Part shown: positions 54,203-64,000 of the stretch, piece after piece
How the letters are laid out: the number at the start of each line of letters is the position of its first letter
Position numbering within the stretch: position 1 is the stretch's first letter
Source of the DNA: Nymphaea colorata
Lineage: Eukaryota > Streptophyta > Magnoliopsida > Nymphaeales > Nymphaeaceae
Direction: 5' to 3'
DNA: 64,000 nucleotides
Assembly (NCBI RefSeq): GCF_008831285.2
Contig: NC_045145.1
Coordinates: 16,570,040 to 16,634,039, forward strand
The notes under the pieces: generated by a model
The model's input: only the letters and a program-made list of their open reading frames with translations
The model's database searches: none
Told to the model about the DNA's origin: nothing
Program-made: the position numbers and the translations under genes

Positions 54203-55560
54203 ATCATTTAACAATCAGTTGTTTAAAACTATTTTTAAACATGAGACTAAACATTTATAAGATATTACATCAACACATTTTAAGTTTTAAAAGGTTCAAA
54301 TTGCAGCTCTCATGGTAGAATCTCGAATCATACAGGCTGGCATTTAATAAATTAATAATAATGATGATATTGACCACGAATAGGAAAACGATGATGATAG
54401 CAATGAATGTTGACGTTGGATGGTAAAAATCGAACTGGCCTACAGATAATGTGACCAAAATACATTACAAATGTTGTTTTTTTTTGGAAAGCTGCTAATT
54501 TTACAGCAATTTTAAAGTACCTGGTAGTTTTGCCATAGTGTTGTTAATATTGGCTGCTATGGGTCGATGCGCTTTGCCCATAAGATCAATGTTCAATATG
54601 GTTTTATATTTTTATTTTTTAATCAATTTAAAATATTTTAAATTATGTTTACTGGAAAAACAAAAGATACGACGATCTAAGCTAATACATCATATCATTT
54701 GATGATCAAACCGATGCAACTGTGATACTGATATTAACAAAATTTGTTTTTGCACTTCAAATTAGTGATATTCTTGAAACATGCACCAACAAATGTTGGA
54801 TGAACATCCAAAATATTGGTGAGCGTTAAAGTCATAACCGATTTAAGGTCGGACATTTCTTCCTTTTGATCTTCAATCCAAACTTTTCTCATTGCAAAAT
54901 AAGTAAAATAAGGATCACCATGAATCTTTTGTAATATCAGTAAAAATGCATACCACATCAAATCCACATCGGATCATAGATTTCAAATTATTAACAAAGA
55001 TCTCAGTTTCATTACTTCAAAGACGCATAAACTAGAATTTGAACTTGTAACTCTGGGATCTTTAAAAATCTCAATTAATCCTCTTCTTGTGCAAGTAGCG
55101 GTGAATAGATTTGGGGGATAATGAAATTTTTTAATTCATTCCGTGTGCTCCATGATAAATGTTCAAAACATCAAATTTAAAATATAAGATGATCAAACAC
55201 ACCTTTTAACTGGTGGTATCCATGTTCCCCAGTTTGTCTATTGAAAGGGAAAAAGAAAATCAACGGGCGGCCAAATGTAATTATCGAAACTTTAGTCCTC
55301 CTTTGTAGATAATGAGTCTTTCTGTAACTCTTGTATGCGAGAGTGATGGAAGACCGAAATTCATTAGTGAAGGAAGTTGGGTAGACGTTAGCACAAGGAG
55401 GCGTCTGGGCAGACGGCTTCTTCCCCATTAAATTCCGACGCCTTTTCCCAGAACTCGGAAGTGGAGTCCCGGACGAAAGGGAAATATTAGCTAGGACGAA
55501 AGATTCGGAACGTCGAGAATCCGGTGAATTTTCGGGGAAAAAGGTGTGTTTCGGTGGAGA
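54203..55560. other. intergenic and SCP2 promoter
   Basis: AT-rich to about 55200, then GC-richer toward the SCP2 start codon, as expected for a promoter and leader. No other gene and no strong TATA box were noticed. Confidence 0.5.
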
Positions 55561-57491
55561 ATGGGGAAGTCGGATCTGAAATCGGCGTTTCTCATGGAGC
55601 AGATGAAGCAGCACTTCGGTACAGACGAGGGTAAATCACTATGCAAGAAGATCGGGCTCGTTTACCAGCTCAACATCGCCCCGAAGGTGAGCTTTGTCCT
55701 GCTTTTCTACTGTTTTTTTGTTCCCTTTGGTGTTCTAAGGTGTTGTTGGCGTTTAGTGTAGTTGGGTCTCGATGGATATATCGATGGGTTCATCTGGTAT
55801 TGTAGGCTTTCTCTTGAAGTAGATTTACGCAATCATTAGAATATTTCATGTGATCTTAGCCCAACTTCTGATGGGTTCCATTTTCTCTAACTCTTAGTGG
55901 AGCAAATTGCTGCGAGATGGGATTCAAAATCTATCCAATTAATCTAATTCAGCATTCTCCGTAGTTTCACCTAGTTGGGAAATTTTGGGGTTAGCTTTTC
56001 ATTTCGAATTTTTAGCACTATAATGAGTATCTTCGCATGCGGAGTGGGTTTACTTTCTTTTCTTGCTTGTTTCTCTGGGTGGCCATTGGACGTCCTGACT
56101 GAAAAAAAAAAAATAGATTCTAGACTTTTCTTTCTTTGGGTGTATGCACGACAGGGTGATGATGCCACAAGAGAGTGGACGAGTTTGTTAGCGTGCAAAA
56201 ACTCTTCACTTTGTTGTGTATATTGTTCTGTTGTTTGTCCATTATAAGATTATTTAAAATAAATCCTTATCAAGTGAAAACTCAAGTATCAGTCGATCTG
56301 CATTCTGGAACATGTTCCTCTACTTGTTACAATCTCAAATTTTTTGTAGCAATGTCAGGATCTTGGGCTTCTTCTTTTCCTCTGTATGAAGTTGTTACAA
56401 TACAGTTCCGGGTGAAATCTCGGATACAATATGATAGTTGGAGACTACCTAGTGCCTGAGATCTTGCAGTATCTCTTCTCGTGCATCACATGAAAAATTT
56501 TCTGCATAATTGGGTTATAGCTGCATGTGACCTGGAATCATCTGCCTGATCTATTTCATGTTTAAATGTTTTATTTTTTGTTGTTGCAGAAAATTGGCGT
56601 TGACGAAGAAATTTATGTTGTGGATCTTAAAAAGGGAGAAGTGAAAAAGGGTGAGTGGTCTCATTCTTAATATGTCTCAGGTGTGTCATCCGTATAGGGG
56701 CTCAGGGATCAGGTGCTCATAAACCAGTTCAGCTCAAAACCGAATACTTTTAATAGATTGTCGGATTTGGAAAATTGAACTTTCTTTTGTTCAAAGGCTT
56801 TTGAGCAGATAAGAAAAATATGTATAAGAAAACTTTAGCAGGTTTCTATGGGCTGACTGTTTGGCCCTTCACTCAAGAGTTGAATATGAGAATATCCTGC
56901 CCCAAGATTGATTGTTTTCCTCATGGTCTCGTTTGAATATCTGATTCTGGAAGCTCTTCCATAGTGTTGCTTACTTATTAGCATGTTTAGTGCTAACTAG
57001 CCATCCTGGTAATCAAGAATTGAGGTATATGGATAGATTGACTCAGGAAATTTTAGGCTACAGTTTTTCCAGGAGCTGAAGAAATTGTAAGTGATGCCTT
57101 CTTAATGATCATCATCTTTTGTTTTACTTTGGTTATTCAGGACCATATGAAGGCAAACCTGATGTGACATTTTCCTTCAATGACAATGATTTTATGGGCA
57201 TAGCCACTGGAAAGTTGAATCCGCAAATTGCATTTATAAGGTATTCTCCAAGTGAGATTGGTCACTTAAAATTTCATACAAGACAAATCACTTGTTGTTG
57301 TTCTTACAGCATGCATAGGCTTGTTGCAGGCAGTGATGTAGAGTACCTGATTTAGATTTTTGTTCCTGTTGAAATACAAAATTTTAAGAGTCATTCTCTT
57401 GTATTGCAGGGGTGCAATGAAGATCAAAGGCAGCTTGAGTGCTGCACAGAAATTTACACCGGATATATTTCCAAAACCCTCGAAGCTTTGA
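55561..57491 (+). CDS. SCP2: sterol carrier protein 2 (peroxisomal)
   Basis: Small lipid-transfer protein of the peroxisome that binds sterols, phospholipids and acyl-CoAs. Four exons in phase, 55561-55686, 56590-56650, 57141-57240 and 57410-57491, give 122 aa, the full length of the single-domain plant SCP2. The whole protein is one SCP2 fold: N-terminal helix (LKSAFLMEQMKQHF), beta-sheet core with KKIGLVYQLNI and VDLKKGEV, then FSFNDNDFMGIATGKLNPQ and GAMKIKGSLSAAQKF. It ends in SKL, a canonical type 1 peroxisomal signal. Unlike animal SCP-x it has no thiolase fusion. Arabidopsis SCP2 has the same architecture. Introns split codons 63 and 96 and fall after codon 42. Confidence 0.96.
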
Positions 57492-57525
57492 ACAGTATTA
57501 TATTTAAGAAATTTATATGGTTTTT

Positions 57526-57531
57526 AATAAA
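57526..57531 (+). terminator. polyadenylation signal of SCP2
   Basis: AATAAA 35 nt after the stop codon, followed by a T/G-rich stretch. Confidence 0.5.
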
Positions 57532-60340
57532 GTGTACTTGCAGTTACTTTATTCATACGCTTCCTGCTGAGACCTGCATCTAATTTGTGAGGCATATAAA
57601 ATATCCAAGGAAAAGGCATATTAGCAGATGTAGGCTTGGCCTTACCATTTGATGTTGCTTGAAAATCAATGGAATGCAAAGATATTCATCATCTATAATG
57701 ATCTTGTTTTGATGTAATTTTTTCAACAGTTGGCAAATAGACTAAACATATAAACATATCTCAAATTCACCAGGTCTGATGAATGCCAAACAGTTTAGTA
57801 CTTTAGTGGGGATCCATTCCTTTGTGGATCCATATAAAGAGAGGAGTCCAAACGTGTGAACGCAAGTTATAACCCTTCTTTTATATCTCGGATGATGTTG
57901 TAGTCTGTCAAGACCGCCTTGATATCTTTCTGTTTCATTTCCTGTGATGATTTTTTCATGGATTTTTCTTTCTGTGGCCTGAAACCAGGCACTTCATGAA
58001 GTCTTTTCTTTCACTCCTGTTTTTACTTGAAATCTTGGCTAGTAACTAGTAAGCTACCACAGAGCCACAGATGGATGGTTTACATTCATTTCCCCTGCTG
58101 TGTCCGTAGTACGGTGCCATGTGGTTCCTTTTTTCATGTGGCAACTTGGCTTTTCTTGCCTCTTTCTACTCAGTGTGCTTATGGGAGCAACTAAAAAGCT
58201 GCCATCGTCTGGCGTCACAGTTAGTTAATCTCTTACTCTGGCTTAGTGGGTGCAAGTTTGAAATCTGTTTCTTTGGTGTTTATCTATTCTCTCTGGTTGA
58301 ATCATGCCAACAAAACCTGGAGGCTGATCCTGCTCAAGTGATATATATTATTAAACTGACAACAACTTATTAGCTCCTCAATTTGGTGCTGGGGAGGACC
58401 TCAGGGAATCATGACGGCCATGGCTTGCAAACAAAGATACTCCCCTTTTCTTCCTAGTGCAGGTAGCATCCGTTCCTCTATCACCGCACCACATGCATGT
58501 TTCCTTGGAGCCATTTTTAAGGGCTGCTAGCATGCTTTTCTAGTTACGAACTATTCATGAGGCATGAGATCATGCATCATATGTGAAGAAACTGGGAGCA
58601 TGCCCTTGTATAGCGATAAATTCCTATGGTAACTTGTATAGAGGTTTTCTCTCTGTTTACCAAGCTCCTTGTTGCTAGGCTTGTTTGGCATTTGCCAAGC
58701 ACCTTGTTGCTAGGCTTGTCAAAATGGTACATTTTAATTGGTATCTTCATGCATCGAGCATGAATGGCCGACTATGAAATGGCACATTTTCATAGGTCGG
58801 ACTGCACGCACATGCAGACACCAACTAGAAATTGTCGGGTTTACCACCCTATTGTGCCAGCGTCGGAGAAATGACTCGGACTTGAGGTTTTATCTTTCCA
58901 CAAGCTAATCTCCCTCAAAGGGCTCATCTGCTCTCTTTCTTTCTCCGGAAGCCATCGCGAACTGGATCAGATTCAGGTCAACCCTCTGATTAAGCCAAAT
59001 CTGTTTACTCAAATTTGTTAGTCTAAAGTATGAGATAAGTCGTTGTAAATCTCCGTCAGCCATTGCATTCAAATCGAATCTGAATGTTCATGAATGTGCA
59101 TCATTTTTCCACTAGCCATGTCTGGATTTTGGTTGTGGACAATCTGATCTTATTCCTAAATGTAATTCAAAGTTTAATGAAACTAGATTCAATTTGGTTT
59201 GCTTGCTAATGATTAAAGTGAACCCGTTTAAATTCGTGCGGTTTTTGGGCATGGATCTTCGCCCTGGGCGATTGACATACGACACTATTTATTTCTGCAC
59301 TGAGAAGAGGTACTTAGAAGCCTACAAATTTGATCTTTGAGTTGATAAGAATAATGTCTCCAAATTCGTAGACCGTATTTGCTTCCCCTATTTTGCCATG
59401 AAAATAGACTGTTTCACTAGGACAACAGCGATCTTTTTGGCTGAGTGAAACAAACATCAAAAAGTCTATTTTGTACTTTTTATAGGCCCGATAACGTGCT
59501 CATAATCTTTCCTGCCACTTCATCTTCTTGGCAAAATTAGTGTCACACTTTTACCTACCATTAGACTTTAGTGGCAGGCTTCTCCATTTTCCACAACTCT
59601 CTTCCTTTCATCCAAATATTTTTCTCCTTCATCAAAACAGATGAACCCTAGTTGCTGACAGCTAATCTTTTAGTCTTCAACTTTGAAAGACTCTTCACCG
59701 CTTTTTAAAATTTTCAAATAATTAAAATTATAAATTCAGTCAACAGAAGTTAATTTGTTATGACATTTTAATTGCGACAGTCACTACTTGTTAAATACAA
59801 AACTTAGAGTAAAAATTAAACCGAATTAAATGATAAACTTAGATGAGAATAAGCGGATTGTGTTACGTGAAGTCCTTCATTTGGCAATCCAGACAGTGGA
59901 TCTCTGTCGGATAATTGAAAAAGTGTGACCTCTTTGAGGTTAAAACAAGGATTATAAAGAAATGAAAATTCTCTGTTCATTGATAGGATTATGGTTTTTT
60001 TTTTTTTTTTGCTTTGATTTACTTGGGTCCCATTGAATCCAGCAATCTTTCTCTGTTAAATGCCAAACCCTCCAATTTTTCGTTTATTTCCTCCTCGACC
60101 CTCTGCGCCATCTCTCGTATTAAAGCACCCCCTCGTTGTCGTGGCAAATGGCGTCCCTTCCTTCCCCCAACATCTGGGTACGGTACGGAGTTCCAGCGCT
60201 CCCCGTTCAGGAAGACGACATATCGCTGTCGGAGCTTCTAAACGGCGGCCAACCTTTTCCATTCCCTCGTATTGCCTTCACCATTCACGCTTCGCACTCC
60301 AACGGGCCACCGGATCCTTCAGTTGCAGAACATTGAGCGA
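57532..60340. other. intergenic and LOH2 promoter
   Basis: Mostly AT-rich without a gene. A 35-bp imperfect duplication (CCAAGC...CCTTGTTGCTAGGCTTGT) is at about 58660-58725. GC rises from about 60060, ending in a CT-rich leader immediately before the ceramide synthase start. Confidence 0.5.
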
Positions 60341-60345
60341 TTCTT

Positions 60346-60379
60346 TCTCTCTCTCTCTCTCTCTCTCGCTCTCTCTCGC
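60346..60379 (+). repeat. (CT)n leader tract of LOH2
   Basis: A CT run, lightly interrupted by CG, lies 29-62 bases before the start codon on the sense strand. Confidence 0.8.
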
Positions 60380-60407
60380 TTGCTGATGCGTTTCTCCGCT
60401 CATCGCG

Positions 60408-63400
60408 ATGGATTCAGTGTGGATGGATTTCAAAATGGCAATTTGCTTTGCCTTCGCCATCCTCGTGACGAGGTTCGTTCTCCACGTCTTCGTCTACCAG
60501 GTGAAGTTCCGCATCTTGGGTCTCCTGTTTGTCGAAATTTTGCTATAGATGCAATTGTCTACTATCTTTCTTCTAATCGTGTACCTGGGTCGTAAAGACA
60601 TCCCGCGAGGAGATGTTATTCCGGGTGCAAGATTTTGTTTTAGGATTCGGAATTTTTTCTGCATTTTTCTTTTTAAACCTTTTTGGGATGGGATTGATTC
60701 TCAGTTTTACTGATGTGGGGTTCGTTTAGTAATTTGAGTTTCTTGCTTGGTGGGGGACGATTAAGTGTGGATCTTGGTGCCTTTTATTTTTCCGTGGTCA
60801 TTTGTACGCAATGGCGGTATCCAAGCTTCAATGGATGGTGCTTTTGATTGATGTAGAAAGTAGAAACACGTTGGGAAGAAATGTTGCTTGATATTTATTG
60901 GAGGCCCCTTCACAGCTTCAATCTTTATTCTCTGATTTCAGTTTTTGTACGAAGGGAAATATGTATGTATCCATGTAGTTTGGGTTGTATTCAGAATATA
61001 GTCATATACTCTTTCATTCCATAATTCAAAATTTGTTTATGATCATGCCGACTATGGATTACTTCTGTTTTCCAACGTTCGATGTTCATTTTATGACGGA
61101 GATTCCTCTTGTTTTTTTTTTTTCAGAAGCTTGCAAACTGGTTGTTGGATGGTGGCACTGCATTGTCCTTAAAGCTAACTGAAGCTAAACAGGTCAAGAT
61201 CGCAAAATGCTGCGAGTCCATGTGGAAATTTACATACTATGCTACTGTTCAGGCTTGTGTTATTTGCATAACCTACCATGAACCGTGGTTTCGCGACAAG
61301 AAAGAATTTTTCAAAGGATGGCCAAAGCAAGATCTCAAGTAAGATGTCTCTTTCTTTGGCATCTTGATACGTGATTAACATCGCATGGATAGGTGATTAT
61401 AAGTTTCTGTTCGTGTTGTTGTCACTACTTTCAACTTTGTTGTTATCGCTAGAATATTTATTGCATGTTGAACATGGTTGGGTATGGTGTAGTTGACAAG
61501 AAAAAGATAGTTATCTTCCTATTCACTGTTATTCAACTAACCGCTAACTGCTAAAGCAAAGCCTTTATTCATCCTTATGTTGTAATTAGGTGATTCATCA
61601 TAGAAATCATGAAACGTTGCTTCCGTTCTGAAACTTGAGAGGCATTTCTCTTCTAATGTGTAGCTTCTTTGATCCTTCGATCCTGCCAAATTAGACAAGT
61701 TCGTGTCTAAGGTGATAATGATATACATTGCATTTGTTTGAAACTTGATAAATTTCATCAACTCCCTTTGCTCCTCAAAATTTTGAAAATATTCTAGGAG
61801 GTGTCTTTTACTATGGAGCATTGCCGAGGTAAGGCTGTTGCAATAGAATAAGGACAAGCAATGGAGACTGTTTGAGTTATACCATGTAATTTGAAAATCT
61901 AAAATAGACTATGGGGAAAAATAAAAAAAGGGCCAAGTATGTTTTCCTGGAAGGCCAAACGAGCTGATGCACATGTTCACGGCCACAGAGTCATTGTTTC
62001 CCTAGCCAAGGACCTGTGTCAAGAGACTCTTCTTTGATCTTAGTTCTTAAATTTACGGTGCCAACTTTTGAAGCAGAAATGAGTTTATGGATATGAAGTT
62101 GTTTTGTTTTGATTACAATCTTATAAAGCAGCTTTTGCATTCTAAGATAATAATATTTCATTCAAGTGCATATTTAGTTATTTACTAACTCTCGGCTTTG
62201 GTTCGTTCTCTTAATTAAGTCCCTTTACCTGGATGAAACTTTAGTTACTTGATTTTGTCTGATAACATCGTAAATGTTTTTTTCTGCCTATTTCTATCTG
62301 TTGTGTTAGCTGTTATTTTGCATTTTCATTTAGTGCATTGTGCTGGTTTATTTCAATATTTCTCCCTAAACTTTGACTATTTGTGTTCTTAGGCCTTCTC
62401 TGGGACTTCTTTACATGTGCCAATGCGGATTCTACATCTACAGCATTGCTGCCCTCCTCACATGGGAAACTCGAAGGAAAGATTTTAGCATAATGATGTC
62501 ACATCATATAGTTACGGTTGTCCTAATTGGGTTCTCTTATGTTACAAGGTATTGTATTCTCTGAAAATCTGTTTATGAACCTCCAGTTCACTGCTACATC
62601 TTGTGCCCCTGTTTCTAACTGTGTATACTGTGATATTGTAATGTGCATACATAAATCTAATGATTAGTTATTTCGCTCCTTTGATCAAGTTCAGATGTTT
62701 TTTCATTGAAGGCTTCTCTTTGTCTGACATTATCTTGCTAAACTACACATATACACTCAACATGATTTTTTTTTTACTTAAATTGGTTAAGGTAAAAGGA
62801 TGATTAACTGAATGCTGCTATGACAGTTGCCACATGTCACTGCCCATGATTTCAAGCTGTTTAAGATGTACAAAGGGTTCATGTAAATAAGACTTTTAGT
62901 GAGCACGAGGATTGGTGTTTAATGTTATTGTGCATAGGTATGTTCAGGCAATCGTACCTGTAGATGCCTGCTTTCAAGGTCATGTCATAATTTCACAATT
63001 TCCTCCTATATGTTTTCTTTGTTTTTTTTAATTTTCTGTTTGATTGTTTTAGGTGTTCTTCTTTGTGTGGTTCCAGCTATCATTTTCTGATCTGTATCTT
63101 CAACTTCTGAATATTTAATGACCAAGGAGTAACTGAATCAATTTTTTGTCTCTCTTCGTGCTTGTACGATTATTTCAAAGCAAAATACTGCCTCATCTGC
63201 TTCTACAGCATGAAACACTTTCTTTTCATATCATGATGCTGCATCTGCACATATGCTTATATTGACCAAAAAATTACAGGGTTTATGGATTTAATGGAGC
63301 TTCCTGAGGAAAGAAATAAGATTTTGTCCTTTGTTTGATAATCAATTCCATTGGTCACCGTCATCCCAATGTGGATTCGTGTAACTTTAGGGAGTTCTGT

Positions 63401-64000
63401 AATTTATATTATGCTGAACATGCATGATTCACAAACTGACCTTTTTCTTGATACCTCAAGCATATGCACAGCCTCCCTATCTGTGCAGGTGCGTCATAAA
63501 ATTGATCGGTTCCTCCTTTTTTGCTGTATGATGCTCTTTTCCTTTTTCTGCACCTCCTTCTTCACTTGGCTGATGTATCTGTCCAACTAGAGCTGTGTTC
63601 TACTAAAATTTTAAGTAATAATCTCCCAATTGCAGGTTTTTCCGTATTGGATCCATCATACTAGCTTTGCATGATGCCAGCGATGTATTTATGGAAGCTG
63701 CTAAGCTCTTCAAATACTGTGAAAAGGAGCTTGCAGCCAGTGTCTTTTTTGGATGTTTTGCTATTTCATGGCTTATCTTGAGGCTGATCATCTTCCCTTT
63801 TTGGGTAATCTGGAGCTCTAGGTAAGAATGTCATGGGCATTTTGACTTTCAGGATCCTCAACATGGTTGCTGTTATTGTAGCTAACAGTTAGTGCTGCTG
63901 CCATTGTTTTTTTTCATTGGCTGCTGCAGCTATGATTCTGTTCAATATCTGCCACTTAACGAGGTTTATGTCCGTGCACTCTACTACCTATTCAACACAA
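60408..64000 (+). CDS. LOH2: ceramide synthase, LOH2-type (partial, runs off window)
   Basis: ER membrane sphingoid-base N-acyltransferase of the LAG1/TLC family. Exons seen: 60408-60500, 61127-61338, 62393-62548, 63636-63821, and 63930 to the window end, all in phase, about 239 codons; the 3' part lies beyond 64000. A first transmembrane helix (about residues 10-29) precedes the TLC domain. The catalytic double histidine is H139-H140 in MMSHHIVTV, and the second motif LALHDASDVF has H166 and D170. The blocks YHEPWFRD, KGWPKQDLK, LYMCQCGFYIY and WETRRKDF match LOH2 rather than LOH1/LOH3 as I recall them. LOH2-type enzymes prefer C16 acyl-CoA and dihydroxy bases. No homeobox-like domain is present, as in plants generally. 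The ATG used is the first in frame after the CT-rich leader. Confidence 0.93.

Overview
This is nuclear DNA from a flowering plant. Every recognisable gene is split by GT-AG introns, the proteins are plant-specific families or plastid/peroxisome-targeted plant enzymes, and the intergenic DNA is AT-rich with many CT/GA and TA microsatellites, MITE-like elements and retroelement scraps. I cannot fix the lineage. The GC-rich coding sequence of the nitrite reductase and HSFB1 genes next to AT-rich spacers would suit a monocot, magnoliid or other early-diverging angiosperm, but that is inference. There are no rRNA genes, convincing tRNA genes, CRISPR arrays, operons or bacterial features.

Layout. 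1-3.9 kb is intergenic, with a CTCGAG-type MITE and a GC-rich transposon of about 1 kb. 3.95-7.41 kb (+) is a COR27/COR28-like cold- and clock-regulated gene with six coding exons. 7.6-15.4 kb is repeat-rich spacer. 15.5-18.0 kb (+) is HSFB1 (TBF1-type class B heat-shock factor), with perfect heat-shock elements in the promoter and two adjacent AUG uORFs in the leader. 18-24.5 kb is spacer. 24.6-27.95 kb (+) is chloroplast ferredoxin-nitrite reductase (five exons), with an NRE-like site about 0.65 kb upstream. 28-39.3 kb is repeat-rich spacer. 39.5-46.6 kb (+) is a CYP707A abscisic acid 8'-hydroxylase (nine exons) with an ACGTG-rich promoter. 47.7-50.9 kb (-) is thioredoxin-like 4 (three coding exons, 5' UTR probably reaching about 52.6 kb). 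53.3-54.2 kb is a recent 458-bp tandem duplication carrying a retrotransposon primer-binding site. 55.56-57.49 kb (+) is peroxisomal SCP2 (four exons). 60.41 kb to the right edge (+) is a LOH2-type ceramide synthase, truncated by the window end.

All seven gene models were assembled by hand from in-frame exons with consistent splice phases and give full-length products (272, 303, 580, 475, 222 and 122 aa, plus a partial ceramide synthase). The genes are individually regulated. Functionally they cover cold/clock signalling, heat and immune translation control, nitrate assimilation, ABA catabolism, plastid redox, peroxisomal lipid transfer and sphingolipid synthesis.

The most interesting signals are regulatory and comparative: the back-to-back uORF pair of HSFB1, the NRE-like palindrome of nitrite reductase, the ABRE cluster of the ABA hydroxylase, and the retained linkage of two gene pairs that I recall as immediate neighbours in Arabidopsis (COR27-SCP2 and CYP707A4-LOH2). 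I saw no wholly novel gene system.
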